Source: Vespa crabro
Taxonomy: Eukaryota; Arthropoda; Insecta; Hymenoptera; Vespidae
Direction of reading: 5' to 3'
DNA: 64,000 nucleotides
Assembly (NCBI RefSeq): GCF_910589235.1
Contig: NC_060968.1
Coordinates: 372,001 to 436,000, forward strand
How positions within the stretch are numbered: position 1 is the stretch's first letter; every line of letters begins with the position of its first letter. Under the pieces are notes generated by a model. The model had not been told where the DNA came from. It searched no databases and saw only the letters and a list, made by a program, of their open reading frames with translations. Below are positions 17,301 through 35,115 of this stretch, piece by piece. Made by a program: the position numbers and the translations under genes.

Positions 17301-17566
17301 ATAACGATACTAACGATAATAACGATATTAACGATATTATCGATAATACTAACAATGATAATATTTATAATGTCTATAATAACGTTAATAACGATATTAA
17401 TAATAACAATTTTAACGATCATATCGACAATAATAATTAAAATATTAAAGATAATATCGTTATTAATAATTACGATTATGATGATAATAACGATAATAAC
17501 GATTATAATAATAACGATAGTAACGATAATTGTATTTATAATAATAACGACAATAACGATAATAAC

Positions 17567-17602
<36 letters not shown>

Positions 17603-18034
17603 GATAATAACGATATTAATGACAAAAACGATAATAATGATAACAATACAAATTATAATAATATTAATAATAATAACGACGATAATAACAATAATAATGG
17701 GAAGAACAATAAGGATAATAACGATAATAAACATAAACATTATGTTAATAACAACGATAATAACGTTATTAGTACTAATAATAATAATAACAATAATAAT
17801 TGCGTTAATGATGATAAAAACAATAAACATGGTAACGATATTCGAAATAATAATAATGACGATAATAATGGTAATAACGATAATAATAATAAATTAATAA
17901 CGATAATAAGGATAATAACAATAATATTAATACCACAATTAAGAATAATAATGATTGTAATTATAATGATAAAAACCATAGTAATAATAATAATAATATC
18001 AATGATAAAGATAATAATGACACAAACGATAATA

Positions 18035-18065
<31 letters not shown>

Positions 18066-19720
18066 ACATAGTAATGATAATAACGATAATAATAATAACA
18101 TTAATATCGATAATAACGATTATAACGATAATATTAATACTAATAATAACAAAAATTACAATAATAATCATAAAAAAAATAATACCATTAATAACGATAA
18201 TTACGATATTAACGAAAAAAAAGATAATAATAATAAAAATAATATCGATAATAAAGCTAAGAACGATAATGACAATAATAAAAAAAATAATAATAAAGAT
18301 GATAACGATGTTAACGATTATAACTATAATAATAATAACAATAAAACTATAATAACGATAATAAAGATAATTGTAATAACGATAATATCGATAATAGTAT
18401 TAATAATTATAACGATAATAACGATAATAACGATAATAGTAGTAACAATAAAATCGATAATAACCATAATAATAATAATAAATAAAATAATAACAACAAA
18501 AATAACTATAATAACGGTAATAATAATAATAATATTAACAATAATAACGATAACAAAGACAATAGTGATAAAAGAAATAAAAATAAAATAGAAAATAAGG
18601 ATAATAACGATGACAACGATAATAAAATAACAATATTAACGATAATAACGATAAGAACGATTATACGGATTATTATAATGAAGATAATAACGATAATGGC
18701 AATAATAATAATAACGATAATGACGATAATAACGATAATAATGATAGTAACTATAATAACGATAATAACAATAATAAAGATTATAATAACAATAATACCG
18801 ATAATAACGTTAATAAATATAATAATAATAGTAATAATAAAGATTAAAACAATTATAACGATTATAATGATAATAACGAATATAATATTAATAATAATAA
18901 CAATAATAACGATAATAACGATAATTATATTAATCGAAGTAATAATATAAATATTAACAATGTTTGCAATAATAATGATAATAACGAAAATAATATCAAT
19001 AATAATAACAATAATAACGATAATAACGATAATTATTTTAATAGAAGTAATAATATAAATATTAACAATGTTTGCCATAATAATGATAATAACGATAATA
19101 ATAGTGGTAACAATTAAAGTAATAAAAGTAATAACGATAATAACGATAATAACTATAAGAGTAAAAATAATTTCGAGAATAACAATAATGACGATAATAA
19201 CGAAAATAACGATAATAATAATAAAATTAATAACGATAATTCGTTAATAGTAATAATAATAATAACAATAATAACGATAACAACGATGATAAGGATAATA
19301 GTAATAACGATAATAACGACAATAATAATAATAATATTATCGATAATAAAGTTAATAACGATATTATTAATAATTGTAATAATAATAAAAACGATAATAA
19401 CGATAATTACGATAATAATAATAATAATAATAATAACAATGAAAAAGATAAAAGTGAAAATAATAATAGTAATAATAAAAATAATAATATTATCGTTAAT
19501 ATCGACAATAACGATAATAATAATAACAATATCAACGATAATATCCATAATAATAATAAAAATATTAAAGATAATATCGATAATAATAATAATTATAGTA
19601 ATAACAGAAAAATCGACAATAAAGATAATAACCTTAATAATAATAAGGATTATAAAGATAATAACGAAAGTAACGATATCAACGATTATAATAATAACGC
19701 TAATATCGATAATAATAATA
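14367..19720. repeat. Higher-order repeat unit 1 (5354 bases)
   Basis: First copy of a long unit of RAY-type satellite. Shared landmarks include AAGCACGATAATAATG at 14381, a CTGCAG at 14729 and the phrase TTATGTCGCTTTTAAAG near 17174. The same landmarks recur 5354 bases later. The left edge is placed where similarity to the later units fades; the phase is arbitrary. This unit lacks about 66 bases near 17885 that units 2-4 carry (for example at 23230-23296), which makes it the outlier of the array. No gene is present. Confidence 0.9.
18895..19078. repeat. 108-base tandem duplication inside the higher-order unit
   Basis: The phrase AATATAAATATTAACAATG followed by TTTGC ends at 18967 and recurs 108 bases later (TGTTTGC at 18961 and 19069). 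The first copy contains ATTAATCGAAG where the second has TTTAATAGAAG. The same pair is present in units 2, 3 and 4, so it predates their amplification. The step is twelve 9-base phrases. Confidence 0.8.
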
Positions 19721-22700
19721 ATAATATCGTTAATAAGCACGATAATAATGATTATAATGGAAATAATAATAATTACAATATCGATAATAACGATAATAAC
19801 GGTAAAAACGATAATAATAATAGTAATAACACTAGTAATAATAATAATGAAAATTACGATAATAACGATAATAATAATAGTTATAATAATATTATAACAA
19901 TAATAACGAGATCAACGATTATAACGATATCTATAATAACGATAATAAAGACAGTAATAATAACAATAGTAATATCGATAATAACTGTAATAATGATAGT
20001 AACGATAATGACGATAATAACGATAATATCGAAAATAACGATAATAACGACAGTAATAATAATAATAATAATAATATCCATACTGCAGATAATGACGCCA
20101 ATAATAATAATTATAATAATATAAGTAATAATAACGATAAAGACGATAATAATAATAGTAATAATAACAATATTAAAAATAATAACGATAATAACGATAA
20201 TAACGATAATAACGATAATAGCGACAAAAGAAATTATAATAATAAAGATATTAACTATATTATCGAAAATAAAGATAAAAGCTATAAGAATAATAATAAT
20301 ATGAACAATATCAATGATAAAAACGATAATAAACGTAATAACAGTAACGTTGACACGACATTAATAATAACAATATTAAAGATAATAACGATAATAATAA
20401 TAATAATAACGACATTAATAACTATAATAAATATAATAACGAAATGGTATAACGGTAAAAACTACAATAGTAGAAACAATAATAACGATATTATCGAAAA
20501 TAACGATATTAACAATAATAACAATAACAGTAATAACGATAATAACGATATAGCGATTTATAATAATAATAATAATAATAATATTAATAATATTATAAGA
20601 TAAAATAATAATAAGATAAAATAATAATAATATTAACGATTACAAAGAAAATAATGATAATAATAGTAGTAATAATAACAATAATAACAATAATAACGGT
20701 AATAAAGGAAATAACGGTAATTATGATAATAATTATAAGAATAAACTATTTAACATTGACACTAACATTAATAACGATAATATTAATAAAATTAATAACG
20801 ATAATAACGTTTATAATAATGGGAACGATAATAATTTTAATAATAATAACAATATTAATTATTATAATGATAATGACGATAATAATAGATGTAATAATAA
20901 CAATATTAAAAATAATATGTATAATAACGATAATAACGACAATAATAGTAGTAGTAATGACAGTAATAAAAATAATAGCCATAAAAACGATTTTAACGAT
21001 AATAATAATAACGATAATAACGATAATATCGATAATATTAATAACAATGTATACGATAATTTCGATATTAATGATTGTAATATTAACAGTATTAACGATC
21101 ACAACGATAATAGCGACTATAATAATAACTGTAATAACGACTTTACTAATAATAATAATAATATTATCTTTAGTAACAATAATAATAATAACGATGTTTA
21201 TAATAGTAATAATAACAACAATTATAACGATACTAACGATAATATTGTTAATAACGATAATTCCGATAATAACGACAATAAAAATAATCATAATAACGAT
21301 AATAACGATAATAATAGTAATTATAGTGACGCTAATAAAGTTAATAACTACAATAACAAAAATAATATTAATATTAATAATAACGATAATAACGATAATA
21401 AGGATAATAACAACAATAATAATAATAATAATAATAATAACAATAACGATAATAACGATAAAACCAATAATAATTTCAGTAATAATAACAATATTATCAA
21501 TATTAACGATAAAAGCATTAAGAATAGTAACGATAATAACGATAATATTGATAATAATATTAACAGTATTTACGATAATATCGATAATAGTAATAATAAT
21601 AATAACAATATTAACGATCATAACGATAATAGCGATAATATTAATAAAGATAATAACGATAATAAGAAAAATAATAATATCGATAGCAAAAACAATAATT
21701 ATAATGATGATTATATTAGTAATACTAATAACGATTACAACGATAATAACGATAATATCGATAACAACGATATTAATAATAAAATTAATAAGGACAATTA
21801 CTTTAATAACTAAAATAATAATAGCAATAATAACTATAAGAACGATAATAATGATAATAATAGTAATAACAATAATAACGATAACAATATTAATAACAAT
21901 AATAACGATTATAAAGAAAATAACGATAATGATAATAATATTAATAAAAATAATGACGATAAAGCGATATTAACGATGATCACCTTAATACTGATAACAA
22001 TATTAACAATAATAACGATAATCACGATAGTAATGATAATAATATTAACAATAATATCGATAAATACAATCATACCGATAATTATAATAAATATCGATAA
22101 TAAGGATAATTAAGAGAAAAAAAGGTAATAACGAATATAAAGATAATAACGGTAATAATTATAACATTAATGACGATAATAACGATAATTACGATAATAA
22201 ATATAATGACGATAATAATTATAACAGTAATAACAATAATAACGATAGGAAAGATAATGAAGATAATAATAATAACTATAATTACGACAAAAGTAATAAT
22301 AATGACGATAATAACGATATTAGCGATAATAACGATAATAATTATAAAGATAATAACGAAATTGACCATAATAAAGATAATGCTGATAATAACGATAATA
22401 ATAATAATAATAGTAACAACAATAACGATAATTACAATAATAATAACAACAGCAAAAACGATAATACAGATAATAACGATAATAAAAATAACAATGATAA
22501 CGATAATAACGATAAGAACGATTACAATTATGTCGCTTTTAAAGAAAACAGTAATAATAATTATATCGGTAATAACGATAATAACAATAATAATAATAAC
22601 AATAAAAAAGATAATAGAGAAATCAGCGATAGTAATTGTAATAATAAAATAATAATAACGATACTAACGATAATAACGATATTAACGATATTATCGATAA

Positions 22701-23442
22701 TATTAACAATGATAATAACTATAATGTCTATAATAACGTTCATAACGATATTAATAATAACAATTTTAACGGTCATATCGACAATAATAAATAAAATATT
22801 AACAATAATATCGTTATTAATAATTACGATTATGATGATAATAACGATAATGACGATTATAATAATAACGATAGTAACGATAATTGTATTTATAATAATA
22901 ACGACAATAACGATAATAACTATAATAATAATAATAATAATAATAATAAAGATAATAACGATATTAATGACAAAAACGATAATAATGATAACAATAAAAA
23001 TTATAATAATATTAATAATAATAACGACGATAATAACAATAATAATGAGAAGAACAATAAAGATAATAACGATAATAAACATAAACATTATGTTAATAAT
23101 AACGATAATAACGTTATTAATACTAATAATAATAATAACAATAATAATTGCGTTAATGATGATAAAAACAATAAACATGGTAACGATATTCGAAATAATA
23201 ATAATGACGATAATAATGGTAATAACGATAATAACGATAATTATAATAACATTAAAAACAATAATATTAATAAAAACAATAAATATAATAACGATAATAA
23301 TAATAAATTAATAACGATAATAAGGATAATAACAATAATATTAATACCACAATTAAGAATAATAATGATTATAATTATAATGATAAAAACCATAGTAATA
23401 ATAATAATAATATCAATGATAAAGATAATAATGACACAAACG

Positions 23443-23477
<35 letters not shown>

Positions 23478-25128
23478 CATAGTAATGATAATAACGATAA
23501 TAATAATAACATTAATATCGATAATAACGATTATAACGATAATATTAATACTAATAATAACAAAAATTACAATAATAATCATAAAAAATATAATACCATT
23601 AATAACGATAATTACGATATTAACGAAAAAAAAGATAATAATAATAAAAATAATATCGATAATAAAGCTAAGAACGATAATGACAATAATAAAAAAAATA
23701 ATAATAAAGATGATAACGATGTTAACGATTATAACTATAATAATAATAACAATAAAACTATAATAACGATAATAAAGATAATTGTAATAACGATAATATC
23801 GATAATAGTATTAATAATTATAACGATAATAACGATAATAACGATAATAGTAGTAACAATAAAATCGATAATAACCATAATAATAATAATAAATAAAATA
23901 ATAACAACAAAAATAACTATAATAACGGTAATAATAATAATAATATTAACAATAATAACGATAACAAAGACAATAGTGATAAAAGTAATAAAAATAAAAT
24001 AGAAAATAAGGATAATAACGATGACAACGATAATAAAATAACAATATTAACGATAATAACGGTAAGAACGATTATACGGATTATTATAATGAAGATAATA
24101 ACGATAATGGCAATAATAATAATAACGATAATGACGATAATAACGATAATAATGATAGTAACTATAATAACGATAATAACAATAATAAAGATTATAATAA
24201 CAATAATACCGATAATAACGTTAATAAATATAATAATAATAGTAATAATAAAGATTAAAACAATTATAACGATTATAATGATAATAACGAATATAATATT
24301 AATAATAATAACAATAATAACGATAATAACGATAATTATATTAATCGAAGTAATAATATAAATATTAACAATGTTTGCAATAATAATGATAATAACGAAA
24401 ATAATATCAATAATAATAACAATAATAACGATAATAACGATAATTATTTTAATAGAAGTAATAATATAAATATTAACAATGTTTGCCATAATAATGATAA
24501 TAACGATAATAATAGTGGTAACAATTAAAGTAATAAAAGTAATAACGATAAAAACGATAATAACTATAAGAGTAAAAATAATTTCGAGAATAACAATAAT
24601 GACGATAATAACGAAAATAACGATAATAATAATAAAATTAATAACGATAATTCGTTAATAGTAATAATAATAATAACAATAATAACGATAACAACGATGA
24701 TAAGGATAATAGTAATAACGATAATAACGACAATAATAATAATAATATTATCGATAATAAAGTTAATAACGATATTATTAATAATTGTAATAATAATAAA
24801 AACGATAATAACGATAATTACGATAATAATAATAATAATAATAACAATGAAAAAGATAAAAGTGAAAATAATAATAGTAATAATAAAAATAATAATATTA
24901 TCGTTAATATCGACAATAACGATAATAATAATAACAATATCAACGATAATATCCATAATAATAATAAAAATAATAAAGATAATATCGATAATAATAATAA
25001 TTATAGTAATAACAGAAAAATCGACAATAAAGATAATAACCTTAATAATAATAAGGATTATAAAGATAATAACGAAAGTAACGATATCAACGATTATAAT
25101 AATAACGCTAATAACGATAATAATAATA
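19721..25128. repeat. Higher-order repeat unit 2 (5408 bases)
   Basis: Second tandem copy, starting from the same landmark (AAGCACGATAATAATG at 19735; CTGCAG at 20083). It is nearly identical to units 3 and 4 over long stretches, with scattered substitutions and small indels in simple tracts. It carries the ~66-base segment at about 23230-23296 that unit 1 lacks. Confidence 0.92.
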
Positions 25129-28100
25129 ATAATATCGTTAATAAGCACGATAATAATGATTATAATGGAAATAATAATAATTACAATATCGATAATAACG
25201 ATAATAACGGTAAAAACGATAATAATAATAGTAATAACACTAGTAATAATAATAATGAAAATTACGATAATAACGATAATAATAATAGTTATAATAATAT
25301 TATAACAATAATAACGAGAACAACGATTATAACGATATCTATAATAACGATAATAAAGACAGTAATAATAACAATAATAATATCGATAATAACTGTAATA
25401 ATGATAGTAACGATAATGACGATAATAACGATAATATCGAAAATAACGATAATAACGACAGTAATAATAATAATAATAATAATATCCATACTGCAGATAA
25501 TGACGCCAATAATAATAATTATAATAATATAAGTAATAATAACGATAAAGACGATAATAATAATAGTAATAATAACAATATTAAAAATAATAACGATAAT
25601 AACGATAATAACGATAATAACGATAATAGCGACAAAAGAAATTATAATAATAAAGATATTAACTATATTATCGAAAATAAAGATAAAAGCTATAAGAATA
25701 ATAATAATATGAACAATATCAATGATAAAAACGATAATAAACGTAATAACAGTAACGTTGACACGACATTAATAATAACAATATTAAAGATAATAACGAT
25801 AATAATAATAATAATAAGGACATTAATAACTATAATAAATATAATAACGAAATGGTATAACGGTAAAAACTACAATAGTAGAAACAATAATAACGATATT
25901 ATCGAAAATAACGATATTAACAAAAATAATAATAACAGTAATAACGATAATAACGATATAGCGATTTATAATAATAATAATAATAATAATATTAATAATC
26001 TTATAAGATAAAATAATAATAAGATAAAATAATAATAATATTAACGATTACAAAGAAAATAATGATAATAATAGTAGTAATAATAACAATAATAACAATA
26101 ATAACGGTAATAAAGGAAATAACGGTAATTATGATAATAATTATAAGAATAAACTATTTAACATTGACACTAACATTAATAACGATAATATTAATAAAAT
26201 TAATAACGATAATAACGTTTATAATAATGGGAACGATAATAATTATAATAATAATAACAATATTAAATATTATAATGATAATGACGATAATAATAGATGT
26301 AATAATAGCAATATTAAAAATAATATGTATAATAACGATAATAACGACAATAATAGTAGTAGTAATGACAGTAATAAAAATAATAGCCATAAAAACGATT
26401 TTAACGATAATAATAATAACGATAATAACGATAATAACGATAATAACGATAATAGCGACAAAAGAAATTATAATAATAAAGATATTAACTATATTATCGA
26501 AAATAAAGATAAAAGCTATAAGAATAATAATAATATGAACAATATCAATGATAAAAACGATAATAAACGTAATAACAGTAACGTTGACACGACATTAATA
26601 ATAACAATATTAAAGATAATAACGATAATAATAATAATAATAACGACATTAATAACTATAATAAATATAATAACGAAATGGTATAACGGTAAAAACTACA
26701 ATAGTAGAAACAATAATAACGATATTATCGAAAATAACGATATTAACAAAAATAATAATAACAGTAATAACGATAATAACGATATAGCGATTTATAATAA
26801 TAATAATAATAATAATATTAATAATCTTATAAGATAAAATAATAATAAGATAAAATAATAATAATATTAACGATTACAAAGAAAATAATGATAATAATAG
26901 TAGTAATAATAACAATAATAACAATAATAACGGTAATAAAGGAAATAACGGTAATTATGATAATAATTATAAGAATAAACTATTTAACATTGACACTAAC
27001 ATTAATAACGATAATATTAATAAAATTAATAACGATAATAACGTTTATAATAATGGGAACGATAATAATTTTAATAATAATAACAATATTAAATATTATA
27101 ATGATAATGACGATAATAATAGATGTAATAATAACAATATTAAAAATAATATGTATAATAACGATAATAACGACAATAATAGTAGTAGTAATGACAGTAA
27201 TAAAAATAATAGCCATAAAAACGATTTTAACGATAATAATAATAACGATAATAACGATAATATCGATAATATTAATAACAATGTATACGATAATTTCGAT
27301 ATTAATGATTGTAATATTAACAGTATTAACGATCACAACGATAATAGCGACTATAATAATAACTATAATAACGACTTTCCTAATAATAATAATAAAATTA
27401 TCTTTAGTAACAATAATAATGATAACGATGTTTATAATAGTAATAATAACAACAATTATAACGATACTAACGATAATATTGTTAATAACGATAATTCCGA
27501 TAATAACGACAATAAAAATAATCATAATAACGATAATAACGATAATAATAGTAATTATAGTGACGCTAATAAAGTTAATAACTACAATAACAAAAATAAT
27601 ATTAATATTAATAATAACGATAATAACGATAATAAGGATAATAACAACAATTATAATAATAATAATAATAATAACAATAACGATAATATCGATAAAACCA
27701 ATAATAATTTCAGTAATAATAACAATATTATCAATATTAACGATAAAAGCGTTAAGAATAGTAACGATAATAACGATAATATTGATAATAATATTAACAG
27801 TATTTACGATAATATCGATAATAGTAATAATAATAATAACAATATTAACGATCATAACGATAATAGCGATAATATTAATAAAGATAATAACGATAATAAG
27901 AAAAATAATAATATCGATAGCAAAAACAATAATTATAATGATGATTATATTAATAATACTAATAACGATTACAACGATAATAACGATAATATCGATAACA
28001 ACAATATTAATAATAAAATTAATAAGGACAATTACTTTAATAACTAAAATAATAATAGCAATTATAACTATAAGAACGATAATAATGATAATAATAGTAA

Positions 28101-29676
28101 TAACAATAATAACGATAACAATATTAATAACAATAATAACGATTATAAAGAAAATAACGATAATGATAATAATATTAATAAAAATAATGACGATAAAGCG
28201 ATATTAACGATGATCACCTTAATACTGATAACAATATTAACAATAATAACGATAATCACGATAGTAATGATAATAATATTAACAATAATATCGATAAATA
28301 CAATCATACCGATAATTATAATAAATATCGATAATAAGGATAATTAAGAGAAAAAAAGGTAATAACGAATATAAAGATAATAACGGTAATAATTATAACA
28401 TTAATGACGATAATAACAATAATTACGATAATAAATATAATGACGATAACAATTATAACAGTAATAACAATAATAACGATAGTAAAGATAATGAAGATAA
28501 TAATAATAACTATAATTAAGACAATAGTAATAATAATGACGATAATAACGATATTAGCGATAATAACGATAATAATTATAAAGATAATAACGAAATTGAC
28601 CATAATAAAGATAATGCTGATAATAACGATAATAATAATAATAATAGTAACAACAATAACGATAATTACAATAATAATAACAACAGCAAAAACGATAATA
28701 CAGATAATAACGATAATAATAATAAAAATGATAACGATAATAACGATAAGAACGATTACAATTATGTCGCTTTTAAAGAAAACAGTAATAATAATTATAT
28801 CGGTAATAACGATAATAACAATAATAATAATAACAATAAAAAAGATAATAGAGAAATCAACGATAGTAATTGTAATAATAAAATAATAATAACGATACTA
28901 ACGATAATAACGATATTAACGATATTATCGATAATATTAACAATGATAATAACTATAATGTCTATAATAACGTTCATAACGATATTAATAATAACAATTT
29001 TAACGGTCATATCGACAATAATAAATAAAATATTAACGATAATATCGTTATTAATAATTACGATTATGATGATAATAACGATAATGACGATTATAATAAT
29101 AACGATAGTAACGATAATTGTATTTATAATAATAACGACAATAACGATAATAACTATAATAATAATAATAATAATAATAATAAAGATAATAACGATATTA
29201 ATGACAAAAACGATAATAATGATAACAATAAAAATTATAATAATATTAATAATAATAACGACGATAATAACAATAATAATGAGAAGAACAATAAAGATAA
29301 TAACGATAATAAACATAAACATTATGTTAATAATAACGATAATAACGTTATTAATACTAATAATAATAATAACAATAATAATTGCGTTAATGATGATAAA
29401 AACAATAAACATGGCAACGATATTCGAAATAATAATAATGACGATAATAATGGTAATAACGATAATAACGATAATTATAATAACATTAAAAACAATAATA
29501 TTAATAAAAAAAATAAATATAATAACGATAATAATAATAAATTAATAACGATAATAAGGATAATAACAATAATATTAATACCACAATTAAGAATAATAAT
29601 GATTATAATTATAATGATAAAAACCATAGTAATTATAATAATAATATCAATGATAAAGATAATAATGACACAAACG

Positions 29677-29711
<35 letters not shown>

Positions 29712-31364
29712 CATAGTAATGATAATAACGATAATAATAATAACATTAATATCGATAATAACGATTATAACGATAATATTAATACTAATAATAACAAAAA
29801 TTACAATAATAATCATAAAAAATATAATACCATTAATAACGATAATTACGATATTAACGAAAAAAAAGATAATAATAATAAAAATAATATCGATAATAAA
29901 GCTAAGAACGATAATGACAATAATAAAAAACATAATAATAAAGATGATACGATGTTAACGATTATAACTATAATAATAATAACAATAAAACTATAATAAC
30001 GATAATAAAGATAATTGTAATAACGATATTATCGATAATAGTATTAATAATTATAACGATAATAACGATAATAACGATAATAGTAGTAACAATAAAATCG
30101 ATAATAACCATAATAATAATAATAAATAAAATAATAACAACAAAAATAACTATAATAACGGTAATAATAATAATAATATTAACAATAATAACGATAACAA
30201 AGACAATAGTGATAAAAGTAATAAAAATAAAATAGAAAATAAGGATAATAACGATGACAACGATAATAAAATAACAATATTAACGATAATAACGATAAGA
30301 ACGATTATACGGATTATTATAATGAAGATAATAACGATAATGGCAATAATAATAATAACGATAATGACGATAATAACGATAATAATGATAGTAACTATAA
30401 TAACGATAATAACAATAATAAAGATTATAATAACAATAATACCGATAATAACGATAATAAATATAATAATAATAGTAATAATAAAGATTAAAACAATTAT
30501 AACGATTATAATGATAATAACGAATATAATATTAATAATAATAACAATAATAACGATAATAACGATAATTATATTAATCGAAGTAATAATATAAATATTA
30601 ACAATGTTTGCAATAATAATGATAATAACGAAAATAATATCAATAATAATAACAATAATAACGATAATAACGATAATTATTTTAATAGAAGTAATAATAT
30701 AAATATTAACAATGTTTGCCATAATAATGATAATAACGATAATAATAGTGGTAACAATTAAAGTAATAAAAGTAATAACGATGATAACGATAATAACTAT
30801 AAGAGTAAAAATAATTTCGAGAATAACAATAATGACGATAATAACGAAAATAACGATAATAATAATAAAATTAATAACGATAATTCGTTAATAGTAATAA
30901 TAATAATAACAATAATAACGATAACAACGATGATAAGGATAATAGTAATAACGATAATAACGACAATAATAATAATAATATTATCGATAATAAAGTTAAT
31001 AACGATATTATTAATAATTGTAATAATAATAAAAACGATAATAACGATAATTACGATAATAATAATAATAATAATAATAACAATGAAAAAGATAAAAGTG
31101 AAAATAATAATAGTAATAATAAAAATAATAATATTATCGTTAATATCGATAATAACGATAATAATAATAACAATATCAACGATAATATCCATAATAATAA
31201 TAAAAATATTAAAGATAATATCGATAATAATAATAATTATAGTAATAACAGAAAAATCGACAATAAAGATAATAACCTTAATAATAATAAGGATTATAAA
31301 GATAATAACGAAAGTAACGATATTAACGATTATAATAATAACGCTAATAACGATAATAATAATA
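25129..31364. repeat. Higher-order repeat unit 3 with internal duplication (6236 bases)
   Basis: Third tandem copy (AAGCAC landmark at 25143, CTGCAG at 25491). It is 826 bases longer than expected because part of it is duplicated in tandem (see 25600-27251). Without that duplication its length would be 5410, matching its neighbours. Confidence 0.92.
25600..27251. repeat. 826-base tandem duplication within unit 3
   Basis: The phrase starting ATGAACAATATCAATGAT is at 25709 and again at 26535, exactly 826 bases apart, and sequence on both sides repeats with it. The junction near 26405-26450 lies in a run of GATAATAAC phrases. There the sequence that should continue into ATATCGATAATATTAATAAC instead returns to the run preceding GCGACAAAAGAAATT. 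The two copies share a private variant (AATATTAAATATTAT), as expected of a recent local event. Confidence 0.9.
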
Positions 31365-34300
31365 ATAATATCGTTAATAAGCACGATAATAATGATTATA
31401 ATGGAAATAATAATAATTACAATATCGATAATAACGATAATAACGGTAAAAACGATAATAATAATAGTAATAACACTAGTAATAATAATAATGAAAATTA
31501 CGATAATAACGATAATAATAATAGTTATAATAATATTATAACAATAATAACGAGATCAACGATTATAACGATATCTATAATAACGATAATAAAGACAGTA
31601 ATAATAACAATAGTAATATCGATAATAACTGTAATAATGATAGTAACGATAATGACGATAATAACGATAATATCGAAAATAACGATAATAACGACAGTAA
31701 TAATAATAATAATAATATCCATACTGCAGATAATGACGCCAATAATAATAATTATAATAATATAAGTAATAATAACGATAAAGACGATAATAATAATAGT
31801 AATAATAACAATATTAAAAATAATAACGATAATAACGATAATAACGATAATAACGATAATAGCGACAAAAGAAATTATAATAATAAAGATATTAACTATA
31901 TTATCGAAAATAAAGATAAAAGCTATAAGAATAATAATAATATGAACAATATCAATGATAAAAACGATAATAAACGTAATAACAGTAACGATGACACGAC
32001 ATTAATAATAACAATATTAAAGATAATAACGATAATAATAATAATAATAACGACATTAATAACTATAATAAATATAATAACGAAATGGTATAACGGTAAA
32101 AACTACAATAGTAGAAACAATAATAACGATATTATCGAAAATAACGATATTAACAAAAATAATAATAACAGTAATAACGATAATAACGATATAGCGATTT
32201 ATAATAATAATAATAATAATAATATTAATAATCTTATAAGATAAAATAATAATAAGATAAAATAATAATAATATTAACGATTACAAAGAAAATAATGATA
32301 ATAATAGTAGTAATAATAACAATAATAACAATAATAACGGTAATAAAGGAAATAACGGTAATTATGATAATAATTATAAGAATAAACTATTTAACATTGA
32401 TACTAACATTAATAACGATAATATTAATAAAATTAATAACGATAATAACGTTTATAATAATGGGAACGATAATAATATTAATAATAATAACAATATTAAT
32501 TATTATAATGATAATGACGATAATAATAGATGTAATAATAACAATATTAAAAATAATATGTATAATAACGATAATAACGACAATAATAGTAGTAGTAATG
32601 ACAGTAATAAAAATAATAGCCATAAAAACGATTTTAACGATAATAATAATAACGATAATAACGATAATATCGATAATATTAATAACAATGTATACGATAA
32701 TTTCGATATTAATGATTGTAATATTAACAGTATTAACGATCATAACGATAATAGCGACTATAATAATAACTATAATAACGACTTTCCTAATAATAATAAT
32801 AATATTATCTTTAGTAACAATAATAATAATAACGATGTTTATAATAGTAATAATAACAACAATTATAACGATACTAACGATAATATTGTTAATAACGATA
32901 ATTCCGATAATAACGACAATAAAAATAATCATAATAACGATAATAACGATAATAATAGTAATTATAGTGACGCTAATAAAGATAATAACTACAATAACAA
33001 AAATAATATTAATATTAATAATAACGATAATAACGATAATAAGGATAATAACAACAATTATAATAATAATAATAATAATAACAATAACGATAATATCGAT
33101 AAAACCAATAATAATTTCAGTAATAATAACAATATTATCAATATTAACGATAAAAGCGTTAAGAATAGTAACGATAATAATGATAATATTGATAATAATA
33201 TTAACAGTATTTACGATAATATCGATAATAGTAATAATAATAATAACAATATTAACGATCATAACGATAATAGCGATAATATTAATAAAGATAATAACGA
33301 TAATAAGAAAAATAATAATATCGATAGCAAAAACAATAATTATAATGATGATTATATTAGTAATACTAATAACGATTACAACGATAATAACGATAATATC
33401 GATAACAACGATATTAATAATAAAATTAATAAGGACAATTACTTTAATAACTAAAATAATAATAGCAATAATAACTATAAGAACGATAATAATGATAATA
33501 ATAGTAATAACAATAATAACGATAACAATATTAATAACAATAATAACGATTATAATGAAAATAACGATAATGATAATAATATTAATAAAAATAATGACGA
33601 TAAAGCGATATTAACGATGATCACCTTAATACTGATAACAATATTAACAATAATAACGATAATCACGATAGTAATGATAATAATATTAACAATAATATCG
33701 ATAAATACAATCATACCGATAATTATAATAAATATCGATAATAAGGATAATTAAGAGAAAAAAAGGTAATAACGAATATAACGATAATAACGGTAATAAT
33801 TATAACATTAATGACGATAATAACGATAATTACGATAATAAATATAATGACGATAATAATTATAACAGTAATAACAATAATAACGATAGGAAAGATAATG
33901 AAGATAATAATAATAACTATAATTACGACAATAGTAATAATAATGACGATAATAACGATATTAGCGATAATAACGATAATAATTATAAAGATAATAACGA
34001 AATTGACCATAATAAAGATAATGCTGATAATAACGATAATAATAATAATAATAGTAACAACAATAACGATAATTACAATAATAATAACAACAGCAAAAAC
34101 GATAATACAGATAATAACGATAATAATAATAACAATGATAACGATAATAACGATAAGAACGATTACAATTATGTCGCTTTTAAAGAAAACAGTAATAATA
34201 ATTATATCGTTAATAACGATAATAACAATAATAATAATAACAATAAAAAAGATAATAGAGAAATCAACGATAGTAATTGTAATAATAAAATAATAATAAC

Positions 34301-35080
34301 GATACTAACGATAATAACGATATTAACGATATTATCGATAATATTAACAATGATAATAACTATAATGTCTATAATAACGTTCATAACGATATTAAAAATA
34401 ACAATTTTAACGGTCATATCGACAATAATAAATAAAATATTAACGATAATTTCGTTATTAATAATTACGATTATGATGATAATAACGATAATGACGATTA
34501 TAATAATAACGATAGTAACGATAATTGTATTTATAATAATAACGACAATAACGATAATAACTATAATAATAATAATAATAATAATAAAGATAATAACGAT
34601 ATTAATGACAAAAACGATAATAATGATAACAATAAAAATTATAATAATATTAAAAATAATAACGACGATAATAACAATAATAATGAGAAGAACAATAAAG
34701 ATAATAACGATAATAAACATAAACATTATGTTAATAATAACGATAATAACGTTATTAATACTAATAATAATAATAACAATAATAATTGCGTTAATGATGA
34801 TAAAAACAATAAACATGGTAACGATATTCGAAATAATAATAATGACGATAATAATGGTAATAACGATAATAACGATAATTATAATAACATTAAAAACAAT
34901 AATATTAATAAAAACAATAAATATAATAACGATAATAATAATAAATTAATAACGATAATAAGGATAATAACAATAATATTAATACCACAATTAAGAATAA
35001 TAATGATTATAATTATAATGATAAAAACCATAGTAATTATAATAATAATATCAATGATAAAGATAATAATGACACAAACG

Positions 35081-35115
<35 letters not shown>

